Shown: positions 1 to 9,459, numbered from the stretch's first letter. The stretch is 64,000 nt of DNA from Serratia sp. FDAARGOS_506 (GCF_003812745.1 NZ_CP033831.1:4588001-4652000), one strand, 5' to 3'. Numbers and translations: made by a program. Notes: a model not told the origin generated them from the sequence alone.

Positions 1-1084
1 CCATGCCTCCTGTCGTTGAACCAAGCGCAATCGAGAGCTGAATCACCGCAACCATCAGTCCGCCTCCGGCTTCCGCATTGTCGGGAAGCGTGCGGGCAAT
101 CCATGTCCACCATCCCGTTGGAGCGGCGGTGGCCAGCATGCCCCAGAGACCTAACAGCAGCGAGACAGCCCAAACGTGATGCCCGGTAAGAATCAGGGCG
201 ACGGCAATGACGGCCATCAGCCCAGGGATGACCATCAACGTCAGGTAGAATTTCCTGTTGAGGAATGCCGAGACAACCAGCGTGCCAATAAAACCGGCCA
301 CGCCGATAATCAGTAAAATCAACGACAAACCAGAGGAATCAACACGCGTCACCGTCTCCAGGAATGGGCGCACATAGGTAAATAGCGCAAACTGCCCCAT
401 AAAGAACAGTCCACAGGCCAGCATGCCAAGAGAGACAACAGGACGAGCGAACAGGCGGAGTACGGTTCCACGTGATGCAGGAGCTTTATTGCCGTTCATA
501 CCAGGCAAACTAACGCACTGCCAGATAAAGGCCACCACCGCGATAGGAACCAGACACAAGAAAGCGCCTCGCCATCCGACAGTGGCGCCAAGGTAGCTCC
601 CCAGCGGGGCTGCCACTACCGTTGCCAGCGCATTGCCGGCGTTGAAAATAGCCAGGGCACGCGCGACTTGATGTTGTGGCACCAGACGAATCGCCGTTGC
701 CGCAGACATCGACCAGAATCCCCCGATCGCAATACCTATCATCGCGCGACCTGCCATATACACCAGATAACTGGAGGCCAGTGCGATAACGAGCCCCGAC
801 ACGGCCATCAGAAACGTCATCCCCAGTAACAGGGACTTGCGATCCCTGTTTCCAGCCAGCGCCGAAAGCGTCAGGCTGGTCAGGACGGCCAGCGCACCGG
901 AGATGGCAATCCCCTGTCCTGCCAGCCCCTCCGTCACGCCTAAATCACGGGCAATCGGCGTAAGCAGGCTGACGGGCATAAATTCCGATGCAATCAGCAC
1001 AAAGACGCACAGGGTCATGGCAAAAATGCCGCTCCAGTGAGCGTGCTGATTATTCGGTGATGGTGTTTGGCTAAGTATAGACAT
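1..1084 (-). CDS. MFS exporter, partial (cut by window start)
   Basis: Inner-membrane major facilitator transporter of the drug/sugar/nucleoside efflux class (NepI/AraJ/YdhP-like). I read 361 codons from the ATG at 1084 without a stop; the C-terminus lies outside the window. After a short cytoplasmic N-terminus, TM1 contains the ASEFMPVSLLTPIARDLGV stretch typical of this DHA1 group. The loop-2/3 motif GNRDRKSLLLG and an AGRAMIGIAIGGFWSMSAA helix follow. It lies 72 bases downstream of an alpha/beta hydrolase on the same strand, with a small hairpin between them, so the two may form a leaky operon controlled by the divergent LysR gene. The substrate cannot be told from sequence. Confidence 0.85.
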   Translation of the reverse strand, partial: MSILSQTPSPNNQHAHWSGIFAMTLCVFVLIASEFMPVSLLTPIARDLGVTEGLAGQGIAISGALAVLTSLTLSALAGNRDRKSLLLGMTFLMAVSGLVIALASSYLVYMAGRAMIGIAIGGFWSMSAATAIRLVPQHQVARALAIFNAGNALATVVAAPLGSYLGATVGWRGAFLCLVPIAVVAFIWQCVSLPGMNGNKAPASRGTVLRLFARPVVSLGMLACGLFFMGQFALFTYVRPFLETVTRVDSSGLSLILLIIGVAGFIGTLVVSAFLNRKFYLTLMVIPGLMAVIAVALILTGHHVWAVSLLLGLWGMLATAAPTGWWTWIARTLPDNAEAGGGLMVAVIQLSIALGSTTGGM

Positions 1085-1109
1085 AGTCAGATTTCACAAA
1101 AGTCAGAAT

Positions 1110-1137
1110 AAAGCCACCGCGTAGACAGGTGGCTTTT
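1110..1137 (-). terminator. Hairpin between hydrolase and MFS genes
   Basis: A 9-bp perfect stem (AAAGCCACC / GGTGGCTTT, 1110-1118 with 1129-1137) is followed on the minus strand by a short T-rich tract. It looks like an intrinsic terminator or attenuating hairpin after the hydrolase gene, and would lower MFS expression relative to the hydrolase. Confidence 0.5.
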
Positions 1138-1156
1138 AATGTTGTCAGTAGAGGGT

Positions 1157-2293
1157 TTATTTCAGATTGGCTTTGAAAAATTGCTCGAACTTAGCGAAAG
1201 GTATTTTTCCGGCAACGTTATCGTACAGGTCCACATGATTTGCACCGGGGACAATTACCAGCTCTTTGTCTTTACTGCCGACCGCCTTATAAGCATCTTC
1301 GGCAAAATAGCGTGAATGCGCTTTCTCGCCGGTCACGATAAGCGTCGGGATGGTGATTTCACGGGCGTAGCTCAGCAGCGGCATATTCATAAACGACAGC
1401 GGCATCGTTGCCGTCCACGCTCCCGTAGAGTTAACGGAACGCGCGTGGAAACCGCGCGGCATGCGGTAGTAATCAAAGAACTCCTTCAGCACCGGATGCG
1501 GATCGGCCGGCAGGGTTTCTGGCAGAATACGCTGATCCGCGCTAACCTTGCCATTTCTGTCGACGTTAATATCATGAGCGCCGTGAGCGAACGTTCCACT
1601 TTCCGCATCCTTCCAGCGCTGTTTATTCAGATACTGCAGAACGGCACGACGGTCAGCGGTGGAATAACGGTCTTTGCCATCCCCCACGCCATGGCCCATC
1701 GCCCGACTCATATCGTACATTACGCTTGTTGCCACTGCTTTAACGCGGGTATCCATCGCGGCGTCGTTTAACGCCATGCCACCCCAGCCGCAAATGCCGA
1801 GCAGCCCGATACGGTTGCGGTCCACCTCTTTTTGCAGCCCTAAGAAATCCACCGCCGCGCTGAAATCTTCCGTGTTGATATCCGGTGAGGCGACGTTTCG
1901 CGGATAGCCGCCGCTTTCCCCCGTGTAAGAGGGATCAAACGCCAGGGTAATAAACCCTTGTTCCGCCAGCGTCTGCGCATACAGACCGCTGGATTGCTCT
2001 TTCACCGCGCCAAAAGGCCCGCTGACCGCAATCGCCGCCAGCTTGCGATCGCCGCGATCTTTGGGCAGGTAAAGATCGCCCACTAAGGTGATGCCATATC
2101 GATTCTGGAACGAGACTTTACGATGATCGACTTTCTGGCTCTCGGCGAACGTTTTATCCCATTTATCTGTCATGGAAACAGGGGCGTTCGGATTGGTTGA
2201 ATCAGCATAACTCATTGTCGTGACTCCACTTAATGATGCGAATAACAGCATGGCCGGCATCGCGGTTTTTAGCGTTCGGGTGAAGGTTTTCAT
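1157..2293 (-). CDS. Secreted alpha/beta hydrolase, dienelactone-hydrolase-like
   Basis: 378 residues from the ATG at 2293. This start is preferred over the ATG at 2305 and a TTG at 2314 because it begins directly with a Sec signal peptide (KTFTRTLKTAMPAMLLFASL, cleavage probably after SYA). The mature protein is an alpha/beta hydrolase with a nucleophile elbow GICGWGG whose central residue is Cys about 168 rather than Ser, as in dienelactone hydrolases. A distal Asp (near VTGEKAHSRYFAEDA) and His (GANHVDLYD) complete a plausible triad. It is divergent from a LysR gene and upstream of an MFS exporter, a common arrangement for a regulated detoxification or catabolic unit. The substrate is unknown. 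Confidence 0.8.
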   Translation of the reverse strand: MKTFTRTLKTAMPAMLLFASLSGVTTMSYADSTNPNAPVSMTDKWDKTFAESQKVDHRKVSFQNRYGITLVGDLYLPKDRGDRKLAAIAVSGPFGAVKEQSSGLYAQTLAEQGFITLAFDPSYTGESGGYPRNVASPDINTEDFSAAVDFLGLQKEVDRNRIGLLGICGWGGMALNDAAMDTRVKAVATSVMYDMSRAMGHGVGDGKDRYSTADRRAVLQYLNKQRWKDAESGTFAHGAHDINVDRNGKVSADQRILPETLPADPHPVLKEFFDYYRMPRGFHARSVNSTGAWTATMPLSFMNMPLLSYAREITIPTLIVTGEKAHSRYFAEDAYKAVGSKDKELVIVPGANHVDLYDNVAGKIPFAKFEQFFKANLK

Positions 2294-2477
2294 AAAAATC
2301 CCCATGAAAAACAAGAGAGATACAGGTTTCCTACGGACAACGCTGCGGTGCTTTGTTTTGATGGGGTCATTATAGTGAGCAGAATTAGTGCTGATTAGAG
2401 GGGTATTACTGCTAAGATTGATACCATATTGTTATAAATTAATGTTGGGTTTGCTGTCGTTAAGGAGGGATTATTCA
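2294..2477. promoter_or_regulatory. Divergent promoter region, hydrolase / LysR
   Basis: A 184-base AT-rich intergenic region lies between the divergently transcribed hydrolase and LysR genes. LysR proteins normally bind such spacers to control the neighbour and themselves. I did not identify a convincing T-N11-A operator by eye. The LysR gene has a strong Shine-Dalgarno AAGGAGGGAT at 2462-2471. Confidence 0.4.
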
Positions 2478-3362
2478 ATGGCGAAAAGGGAGAACTACAA
2501 CGAGTTGTACCTATTTATGCAAGTGGTACGGGAAGGCAGTTTTACCGCGGCGGCTCAGCGGCTGGGGCTTGCTCAATCAGGGGTCAGCCGTTCCATTCGT
2601 GAGCTTGAGGAAAGGTTGGGTGTCCAGCTACTGGTGCGCACCACGCGTAAACTGTCGCTGACGCAAGCGGGCGAGCAACTCTACCAGAAGACGGCATCTG
2701 GATTTGATACGCTAGATCTAGGGCTTGCCACGCTGGCACATTATCGCGAGACCCCTTCCGGCACGGTTCGTATCAATGCCAGCCAGCACGCGATTGATAA
2801 ATGCCTGCTGCCAAAGCTTGCGATATTTAAACAGCGCTATCCTGATATCAGGCTGGAACTCATAAACGAGAGCAGGTTCGTCGATATTATCGAAGAAAGA
2901 TTCGATGCGGGCGTTCGCCTGGGGCCCGAAGTAAGCCCTGGCATGGTTGCTGTACGCATTACGCCCGATATGGAGATGGCGATTGTGGGTGCCCCTGAGC
3001 ATTTTCGTCGCTACGGCTTTCCGCAAACCCCGACAGATTTAAAGGCGCATCCCTGTATCGCCTATCAGTTTGCCGACGGCAGCGTGTACCAGTGGGAACT
3101 CAATCAGGATGATAAAAAAATTACGCATCGGCCTGAAGGACAATGGGCCTTATCTGACAGCTACATGGAAGCAGAAGCCGCCCGGCTGGGCTTGGGGCTG
3201 GCCTATGTTCCTGTCGAGCTGGTCACAGATGATCTGGAACGCGGGGCGCTTATCAGAGTTTTACAGCGTTACAGCCTGCGAATGGAGGGGTTGTTTCTCT
3301 ATTACCCTCATCGCAATGTATCCCCCGCTCTGCGAATGGTCATTGAAACATTGAAAATCTGA
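2478..3362 (+). CDS. LysR-family transcriptional regulator
   Basis: 294 residues from the ATG at 2478, chosen because AAGGAGGGAT ends seven bases upstream and the protein then starts at the usual LysR N-terminus (MAKRENYNELYLFMQVVREG). Residues about 6-65 are the winged helix-turn-helix (SFTAAAQRLGLAQSGVSRSI); the rest is a type 2 periplasmic-binding-like effector domain. The close resemblance is to regulators of the DhaR/YafC type that pair with oxidoreductases or hydrolases. It is divergent from the hydrolase-MFS unit and probably regulates it. Confidence 0.88.
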   Translation: MAKRENYNELYLFMQVVREGSFTAAAQRLGLAQSGVSRSIRELEERLGVQLLVRTTRKLSLTQAGEQLYQKTASGFDTLDLGLATLAHYRETPSGTVRINASQHAIDKCLLPKLAIFKQRYPDIRLELINESRFVDIIEERFDAGVRLGPEVSPGMVAVRITPDMEMAIVGAPEHFRRYGFPQTPTDLKAHPCIAYQFADGSVYQWELNQDDKKITHRPEGQWALSDSYMEAEAARLGLGLAYVPVELVTDDLERGALIRVLQRYSLRMEGLFLYYPHRNVSPALRMVIETLKI

Positions 3363-3478
3363 ACGTTTAGCGATGACCGAGCCTTCACTGTGCAGAATCG
3401 TGTTATGTGGTATCTTTGTGCTTTCAATCCTAAGGGCTACTATACGCAGAGCGGACGTCCCATCCAGCGAAGGAACGT

Positions 3479-3502
3479 AAAAAAACCGCCTCGCGGCGGT
3501 TT
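3479..3502 (-). terminator. Intrinsic terminator of leuE
   Basis: Eight-bp stem (AAACCGCC / GGCGGTTT) with TCGC loop, followed on the minus strand by a run of Ts. It sits directly after the leuE stop and would also separate it from the plus-strand LysR gene. Confidence 0.85.
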
Positions 3503-3512
3503 AGTTATCCAA

Positions 3513-4157
3513 TCAGGAAGTTGCGCTGGCGAGCCGTGCTGCAAATCCAATGAAGAACATACCTACCAGCGCGTTTCCGGTGACAGATAACCTACGGTTG
3601 CCTTTCAGACGGCTGAGCAGATAAGAGCCACAGAAAACGAGAAAGCCGAAATAAACGAGAGTAATTGCGAACATCACTGCTGCAAGAATGATAAACGCCA
3701 TCCAGGAGTGCTCAGCCTGAACATTGATGAACTGGGCGAAGAAAGAGATATAGAACAGCAGCGTCTTTGGATTCAATAGCGTAACCAGCATTCCGCGCCC
3801 GATGATCCCCTTAGCCTCAGCTGAAGATTTCTTCTCTTCACGCGTTTCGACAGCTGGCTTAAAGATAGCGCGTATCGTCTGGACTCCGAGATAGAACAGA
3901 TAAGCAGCACCTGCGTATTTAATGGCGTTAAACAAGGCTGGTGTTGAGCTGATTACTGCCGCCAGCCCGCACCAGGCCAAAAGAACCAGGATAACGTCGC
4001 TCAGGAGGATGGAAAATATTGCAGCAAAGCCTCGCTTGATGCCGCTGGTAATGCTCGTTTTAATCACGAACATGGTTTCAGGGCCTGGCACAAGGACTAT
4101 CAGCGTCGCACCAAGCAGGTACGTCCAGAAATTCACGACACCAAAATCAGCAAACAT
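3513..4157 (-). CDS. leuE: LeuE-type amino acid (leucine) efflux protein
   Basis: 214 residues, inner-membrane LysE/RhtB superfamily exporter with about six TM helices. I chose the ATG at 4157 (GGAG five bases upstream) over an in-frame GTG two codons earlier. The protein aligns from memory along its length with E. coli LeuE: MFADFGVVNFWTYLLGA, the family signature VLVPGPETMFVIKTS, the NPKTLLFYISFFAQFINV segment and the C-terminal FIGFAARLA. LeuE exports leucine and related amino acids by exchange with protons. It stands alone with its own terminator. The region looks less GC-rich than DNA further downstream. Confidence 0.85.
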   Translation of the reverse strand: MFADFGVVNFWTYLLGATLIVLVPGPETMFVIKTSITSGIKRGFAAIFSILLSDVILVLLAWCGLAAVISSTPALFNAIKYAGAAYLFYLGVQTIRAIFKPAVETREEKKSSAEAKGIIGRGMLVTLLNPKTLLFYISFFAQFINVQAEHSWMAFIILAAVMFAITLVYFGFLVFCGSYLLSRLKGNRRLSVTGNALVGMFFIGFAARLASATS

Positions 4158-4362
4158 TTTCACTCCAGTTCTCTCGTTTTCAATGAGGCTATTCTAACTA
4201 AAGCTACGTTAATGAAAACACATCACCACGACTTTCAATTCACAATCAATGTCCGCTCCTGGCACAAAACCGCCCCGTCAGATCGCCACCCCTAACACGT
4301 CCCCACAAGCACCTAAAGGCCCACCCCGTCCCCCAGGCAGGCCTTTAACCTTCAGCAATTTT

Positions 4363-4935
4363 TCAGCCCCCATCCCGCTCCGCAATCCGTGCCATCAATG
4401 CCCCCAGCAGCGCCAAATCGACCAGCAGCGCCAGCGCGAAGCAGGCTCCCTTTATCCCCGGCGCGGCGTAGGTTTGCACCAGCGAAGCGGCAACCACTAT
4501 GGCCACGATAGTCACCACCGTCGTCAGTCTGCACGCCACGGCGAACGCCATTTTCTCCCCCGCCGCCGTGCGATAGGCCACGCCCTGCCCCAGACCGCCG
4601 AGGGCGATGCCCGCCAGCAGGGCCGGCCAATCATGGCCGCCGAACAGCATCAGCAGCGTCAATAGCCACCCCGCCGCCGCCAGCAAAAAACCGTAGCGGA
4701 GCATAGCCAGCGCAGGCCGCTTCCGCAGCGGCTGCCAGCGGGCCAGCGCGGCGCCACCGAGAAACGCCAGCGCCAATGCCGTTAGCAGCATGAGCGTTGC
4801 GCCGATGCCCAGCAGGCTCTCCGCCTCCAGCAGCAAAGCGCCTGCCGCGACCGGCACGCTGAGCGCCAGACCGCTCGCCGCCGTTCCCGTGTGTGCCACG
4901 GCGCCCAGGGCGCCGTTGTTGATATAAAGGCTCAT
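4363..4935 (-). CDS. Small polytopic membrane protein, possible MFS remnant
   Basis: 190 residues starting at an ATG with GGGAG six bases upstream. It is almost entirely hydrophobic, with about five or six predicted TM helices separated by short Arg/Lys loops (ARWQPLRKRPALAMLRYG). The spacing and glycine pattern (LLAGIALGGLGQGVAY) recall the C-terminal half of a drug-efflux MFS protein, but it is half the usual length and I see no N-terminal half upstream. It is divergent from a GcvA-like LysR gene, which may regulate it. Function unknown. Confidence 0.6.
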   Translation of the reverse strand: MSLYINNGALGAVAHTGTAASGLALSVPVAAGALLLEAESLLGIGATLMLLTALALAFLGGAALARWQPLRKRPALAMLRYGFLLAAAGWLLTLLMLFGGHDWPALLAGIALGGLGQGVAYRTAAGEKMAFAVACRLTTVVTIVAIVVAASLVQTYAAPGIKGACFALALLVDLALLGALMARIAERDGG

Positions 4936-5063
4936 CGTTAACTCCCGACATGTGGAAATGATGAAATTAATTCATTCCCCTGTTCACATATCAGTAGCCT
5001 ATCTCTTGTATAATCGGTCAGACAAACTCATAGTTTTCAGCATTAGATGAGAATAACTCAGCC

Positions 5064-5954
5064 ATGAGAAAACCCCGTTTGCCGCCGCTGGGCGCGCTGC
5101 GCGCCTTCCACGCCGTGGCCGGCTGCCGCAGCTTCAAGCTGGCCGCCGAGGCGCTGGGCGTCAGCGCGACGGCGGTCAGCCATCAGATCAAGCTGCTGGA
5201 GTCGGTGCTGGAATGCCGGGTGTGCGAGCGCAGCGCGCAGGGTGTCAGCCTGACCGAGACCGGCGAGATCCTGTATGCCGGCACCCAGCGCGCCTTTGCC
5301 GCGCTGGAGCAGTCCGTCGCCCAAATCACCCGCGCCCAGCAGCCGCCGGCGCTGACCGTCACCACCACCTCCAATTTTCTCACCCACTGGCTGGTGCCGC
5401 GCCTGGCGGATTTCAAGGCAGAGTTTCCCGCCATCGATCTGCGCCTGCACACCAGCGTCGAGCGGGTCGATCTCAACCAGCGCACCGTGGACGTCGCCAT
5501 CCGCTACCGTGAAACGCCGGAAAGCGATCTGCACTGCACCCTGCTGCATGAGGATCGCTTTATCGTGGTGGCCAGCCCGGCGCTGGCGCTGGAGCGCATT
5601 GAGGATTTGCAGCGGGTAACGCTGTTTCACGTGGAGCATCGGCAGGTGCCTGCCGACGCGCCAACCTGGGAAAACTGGCGGCGACGCTACGGGCCGGAAG
5701 GGTTGAACGTGGAAGCCGGGCTGACCTTCAGCGACGAAACCCATGCGCTGCAGGCGGCGGTGGCGGGCCAAGGGGTAGTGATCGCCAGCCGGCTGCTGGC
5801 GCGCGATTTGTTGCAGCGCGGCGTGCTGGCCGCGCCGTTCGAGATGTCGTTACCCGGCGCTAACTACTATCTGATGGCCACCGAAGAGACCGCGCAGCGC
5901 TCCGATATCATCGCGCTGCGCGAGTGGCTGCTGCGACAAATGGCGGCGGGCTAA
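5064..5954 (+). CDS. GcvA-like LysR-family regulator
   Basis: 296 residues. The start MRKPRLPPLGALRAFHAV is typical of the GcvA/AmpR branch of LysR regulators. The helix-turn-helix is SFKLAAEALGVSATAVSHQI (about residues 25-45), followed by the effector-binding domain with the family phrase NFLTHWLVPRLADF. It is divergent from the 190-residue membrane protein and convergent with a LuxR gene, whose stop codon it overlaps by four bases. The target is unknown; the adjacent membrane protein is the most obvious candidate. Confidence 0.88.
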   Translation: MRKPRLPPLGALRAFHAVAGCRSFKLAAEALGVSATAVSHQIKLLESVLECRVCERSAQGVSLTETGEILYAGTQRAFAALEQSVAQITRAQQPPALTVTTTSNFLTHWLVPRLADFKAEFPAIDLRLHTSVERVDLNQRTVDVAIRYRETPESDLHCTLLHEDRFIVVASPALALERIEDLQRVTLFHVEHRQVPADAPTWENWRRRYGPEGLNVEAGLTFSDETHALQAAVAGQGVVIASRLLARDLLQRGVLAAPFEMSLPGANYYLMATEETAQRSDIIALREWLLRQMAAG

Positions 5955-6679
5955 CGGCTTTCGGGGGCGATTTCCCCCAGACGGATCGCCACGCCGATCG
6001 CCTGTGCGGTGGTGGCGGCGCCAAGGCGTTGGCGAATGCGCCGCAGGTGGTTTTCCACCGTGCGTTCAGACAGGCCGAGCATCGCGGCGATATCCGCCTG
6101 CCGCCGGCCGATGGCGGTCCAGCTCAGCACCTCGCGCTCGCGCGCCGACAGTCGCCCCGCTCCCTCACCGGCCGCCGGTTCAAACAGCCCCCGCGCCGCC
6201 TGAAAGGCCGCGTTGCCCACCAGCGACAGCGCCAACCGCACCGGCGGTGAGGCGTCGATGCGCTCGCCCCCCAGGCTGACGGCCCCCTCCAAACCAGCGG
6301 GGCCGAACACCGGGATCTGCACGCCGTGCAGGCCCGCGCCGCGCGGCGTGCGCACAATCCGGTAGCGTTCACTCTGCTGCGCCCGGGTCTTGGTCCAGAA
6401 AAACGGCTCGCTGACCCGCAGCATGTGCCGGGTCACCGGGCAGTGCCGCACGTAGGTCAGCGCATCGACCGCCTCGCCGTCGCCGAACCAGTCGCCCTCG
6501 ACCCAATAGATATGCTCGATCCCCGCCTCCGCCGTGGCGGAAGTGGAAAACAGCACAAAGCGATCGAAACCGAACGGCGCGGCAAAGGCGCGAACCCGCC
6601 CCTGAATGGCAGACAGGGTTCGCTCATTGTCCATCGCCAGCGCCGTCTGAAAAGCGCGCTGCGCGAGCGCTTCGCTCAT
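5951..6679 (-). CDS. LuxR-family solo regulator with autoinducer-binding-type domain
   Basis: 242 residues. Residues about 20-165 resemble the acyl-homoserine-lactone binding domain of LuxR proteins; residues about 175-235 are a GerE-type helix-turn-helix ([36 protein letters not shown]). The ligand-domain motif that usually reads Asp-Pro-Val is here Cys80-Pro81-Val (YVRHCPVT), so the conserved Asp that contacts the AHL amide is missing. No LuxI synthase is seen in the window. The start codon overlaps the hchA stop by four bases, so it is translationally coupled to hchA. It may sense a non-AHL signal or a carbonyl stress cue. Confidence 0.82.
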   Translation of the reverse strand: MSEALAQRAFQTALAMDNERTLSAIQGRVRAFAAPFGFDRFVLFSTSATAEAGIEHIYWVEGDWFGDGEAVDALTYVRHCPVTRHMLRVSEPFFWTKTRAQQSERYRIVRTPRGAGLHGVQIPVFGPAGLEGAVSLGGERIDASPPVRLALSLVGNAAFQAARGLFEPAAGEGAGRLSAREREVLSWTAIGRRQADIAAMLGLSERTVENHLRRIRQRLGAATTAQAIGVAIRLGEIAPESR

Positions 6680-7551
6680 CGCGCGGCGACGTCGGCCAAC
6701 AACGTCTCCGCCGCCAGCTTGCCGAGGTTGTTGGAGGCCAGCGGGCTGTCGCCGGTCAGCAGGCGCCGATCTTTATGCACCTTGCCGGTGATGTCGGCAT
6801 TGACGATCTTCACGCCCAACTCACGCAGGCGTTCGCCCACCAGCCAGGGCATCGGGCCGGGGATGTAGCCGATGTCGATGTTGGCGCCGGTATCGAGCGA
6901 GTCCGGGAACACGCACATCTCATAGCCGCGATAGAGGAAATCGTCTTTGCGCTCGCCGATGCCCGCTGCCAGCAAACCGGCCGGCCCGTGGCACAGCGAG
7001 ATCACGTAGCGCTCGTTGTCATGGGCCCAGTGCAGCGTCTTTTTCACCTCTTCACTGAACGGGATATCGTTGAGCACGCCGTGGCCGCCGGGGATGAAAA
7101 CGCCGAGGTAGTTGCCGCCATCCAGATCCTTCACTACTTCCGTCAGCTTTTTCGGCTGCTTGAGTTGGCTGCGGTACTTCTCATAGGTAGCCTTGACCGC
7201 TTCGTCTTCCTGCGGGAACGCCCACATCTCCAGCTTCACCGGATCGCCGGACGGCGTGGCGATGTCGATCTCGAAACCGGCCAGATCCAGGTGATACATC
7301 GGTAACAGCATCTCGACCGGGTGGTTGCCGGTAGAGAAGAACTTGTCGTTTTGCATCAGCAGGTAGCGCTCCTGCGAGGCGATCATCAGCACCTTCCACT
7401 TGCCGCCGCGATAGGCGTTCGGGTAGCTGGCGCCCGCGAAGTCGGTTTTGGACGAGGTGTACTGGCTGAGGGAGTAAGGCGATGGGAAGAACGCGTTGTC
7501 TTCCGCCACATCCGGGGTGGGATTACGATCGTTGGACACTGAATCAGTCAT
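6676..7551 (-). CDS. hchA: Protein/nucleotide deglycase Hsp31 (glyoxalase III)
   Basis: 291 residues from the ATG at 7551, chosen for the GGAG six bases upstream. DJ-1/PfpI superfamily enzyme. The nucleophile elbow SLCHGPAG carries Cys187-His188, with Glu80 (HPVE) and the characteristic PNAYRGGKW and [14 protein letters not shown] segments, closely matching E. coli HchA. Hsp31 converts methylglyoxal to lactate without glutathione and has been reported as a holdase chaperone and deglycase. It is coupled to a downstream LuxR solo, which probably controls it. Confidence 0.92.
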   Translation of the reverse strand: MTDSVSNDRNPTPDVAEDNAFFPSPYSLSQYTSSKTDFAGASYPNAYRGGKWKVLMIASQERYLLMQNDKFFSTGNHPVEMLLPMYHLDLAGFEIDIATPSGDPVKLEMWAFPQEDEAVKATYEKYRSQLKQPKKLTEVVKDLDGGNYLGVFIPGGHGVLNDIPFSEEVKKTLHWAHDNERYVISLCHGPAGLLAAGIGERKDDFLYRGYEMCVFPDSLDTGANIDIGYIPGPMPWLVGERLRELGVKIVNADITGKVHKDRRLLTGDSPLASNNLGKLAAETLLADVAAR

Positions 7552-7652
7552 GATTATCTCCATATTCACCGTTACGTTGCCCTTTCAGCTTAAATAACCG
7601 CCGGCGGGGCCGCAATGAGGGATATCCCTCAAGCAATCTTTGCAGCCGAAAC

Positions 7653-8420
7653 TCAGGCGAGATTGCGCAGAGCGATAATAAAGGTTTCTTCGCCGGCGCC
7701 CTGGTATTGATAGTGGCACTTTCTTACCGGCACCCGAAAATAGCGCTCCAGGATATCTTCCCGCAGCACAGCGCTTTTAACGCCAAACAACGACTGCCGT
7801 TTTGTCATCAGTAAACACTTGTCGGAGATGCGTTCGGCGTAATTGAGGAAATGCGTATTCAGCACGATCGTCATCTGCCGCTCTTTGGCGAGGTGCCAGA
7901 GCATCTCGATCATTTTTGCCTGATTGTAAAAATCCAGGTTCGACTCCGGCTCATCAAGGATCATGACGTCAGGATCTGCCATCAGCGCCTTGGCGAAATA
8001 ACACATCTGCAGTTCACCGCCGCTGATCTGATCGATGCTTTTCTGCGCCAATGGGCCGATTTCCAGGGATTGCAGCACCGCCTGCGCCCTGGCGAAATCG
8101 TGCTTTCCCGGCCGGGCAAACAGTCCGGCCTGACGAACGCAGCCGAAAGTGACAAAATCGAGTACGCCATAGGAAAAATGTGGCGCCTTCGCCTGCGGCA
8201 CATAGGCCAGGCGCGCCTCTCGATTATCGACGCGGCCGATCTCGCACCAGCCGGCGCTGGGCCGACACAGGCCCGCAATATTTCTCAGCAGCGTTGTTTT
8301 GCCGGCGCCGTTCGGGCCCAGCACGCTGAGGATCTCGCCGCGCTTAAGCTGGAAGCTGACGTTGTCGAAAATGGGCTCCCGCCCTTTGAAACCAAAGGAT
8401 AGCCGGCTAGCGGTGATCAT
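7653..8420 (-). CDS. FecE-type ABC transporter ATPase
   Basis: 255 residues from the ATG at 8420, which overlaps the end of the permease gene; an upstream in-frame extension is rejected because it would run well into the permease. Walker A GPNGAGKTT, signature QISGGELQ, Walker B VMILDEPE and a switch His (LNTHFLNYAE) are intact. It is the cytoplasmic energy subunit of a siderophore/heme/cobalamin-class importer together with the FecCD-type permease and binding protein immediately upstream. Confidence 0.9.
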   Translation of the reverse strand: MITASRLSFGFKGREPIFDNVSFQLKRGEILSVLGPNGAGKTTLLRNIAGLCRPSAGWCEIGRVDNREARLAYVPQAKAPHFSYGVLDFVTFGCVRQAGLFARPGKHDFARAQAVLQSLEIGPLAQKSIDQISGGELQMCYFAKALMADPDVMILDEPESNLDFYNQAKMIEMLWHLAKERQMTIVLNTHFLNYAERISDKCLLMTKRQSLFGVKSAVLREDILERYFRVPVRKCHYQYQGAGEETFIIALRNLA

Positions 8421-9417
8421 ATCGATTACCCATAATAAAAAGCGTGGCGAAAAGCGGCGCACCGATCAGCGCGGTCAGGATGCCGATCGGGATTTCTGCG
8501 TAGGTGGCGCCTCTGGCGATATTGTCTATCACCAGCAAAAACAACGCCCCGCTCAGCGCCGAGGCCGGGATCAGGCGGCCGTGGTTATACCCCAGCACGC
8601 TTCTCACCAGATGCGGGATCACCAAGCCGACCCATCCCACCACGCCGGCCAAACTCACCGAGGCGGAAACCAGCAGGGAGGCGGCGATCAGCAGCAGGAT
8701 CTTCAACCGGGGCGGATTTAGGCCGGCAATGCGCGCCTCGTCATCCCCCAGCGAGAGAATGTTCATTTTCCACCTGAGCCGATAGATTGTCAGGTAACAC
8801 GCCGCAAACAGCGGGATTAGCCAATAGACCTGCGCTTTCGCCACCGAAGCGAAGCTGCCCATCAGCCAGAAGACGATCGCCGGCAAGGTATCCTGCGGAT
8901 CGGCGACATATTTTATGACCGAGACAAACGCGATAAACAACGACGCGATAATCATGCCGGACAGGATCGTCGTCAGTGCATCCTGCCGACGTTTCAGGCG
9001 GCAGATGCCGAACACCAGCAGCAGGCTCACCACGCCGAAAAGAAACGACAGCATGGCACTCAGGGCAAAAGGCAGACTCAATAAAATGCCCAGCGCAGCG
9101 CCAAAGGCGGAGGCGGAAGAGGTGCCCAGCACGTCCGGGCTGGCTAACGCGTTTTTCAGCACCGCCTGAAAGGTCGCGCCGGCGACCGCCAACCCGCCGC
9201 CCACCAGCATCACCGCCACCACCCGCGGCGCGCGCAGGTTAAAAATCACCGAATAGCGGGTCGGGTTTTCCCCCTGCATGTTCCCCTGCCATAAAATCTG
9301 CATCACATCATGGGCCGACAAGGCGTAGCGGCCGGCAAACAGTGATGCGACGGCGGCCACACACAAGGCCAAAAACAGCCCCGCCAGGATCGCCACATAT
9401 TTTCCTCTGCCCGGCAT
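8407..9417 (-). CDS. FecCD-family metal-chelate ABC permease
   Basis: 336 residues from the ATG at 9417 (GGGGAG upstream; the TTG two codons earlier sits too close to the Shine-Dalgarno). It has about ten TM helices with family hallmarks: LRAPRVVAVMLVGGGLAVAG near residue 60, an AGxxFQAVLKNALASPDVLG coupling segment, and GWVGLVIPHLVRSVLG near the C-terminus. It is the single permease of the operon and probably forms a BtuC2D2-like homodimer. The 14-base overlap with the ATPase start implies coupled translation. Confidence 0.92.
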   Translation of the reverse strand: MPGRGKYVAILAGLFLALCVAAVASLFAGRYALSAHDVMQILWQGNMQGENPTRYSVIFNLRAPRVVAVMLVGGGLAVAGATFQAVLKNALASPDVLGTSSASAFGAALGILLSLPFALSAMLSFLFGVVSLLLVFGICRLKRRQDALTTILSGMIIASLFIAFVSVIKYVADPQDTLPAIVFWLMGSFASVAKAQVYWLIPLFAACYLTIYRLRWKMNILSLGDDEARIAGLNPPRLKILLLIAASLLVSASVSLAGVVGWVGLVIPHLVRSVLGYNHGRLIPASALSGALFLLVIDNIARGATYAEIPIGILTALIGAPLFATLFIMGNRYDHR

Positions 9418-9459
9418 CCCCAAGCTCCCCCCATTAATGAATGCTATTCAACCGTGGCA

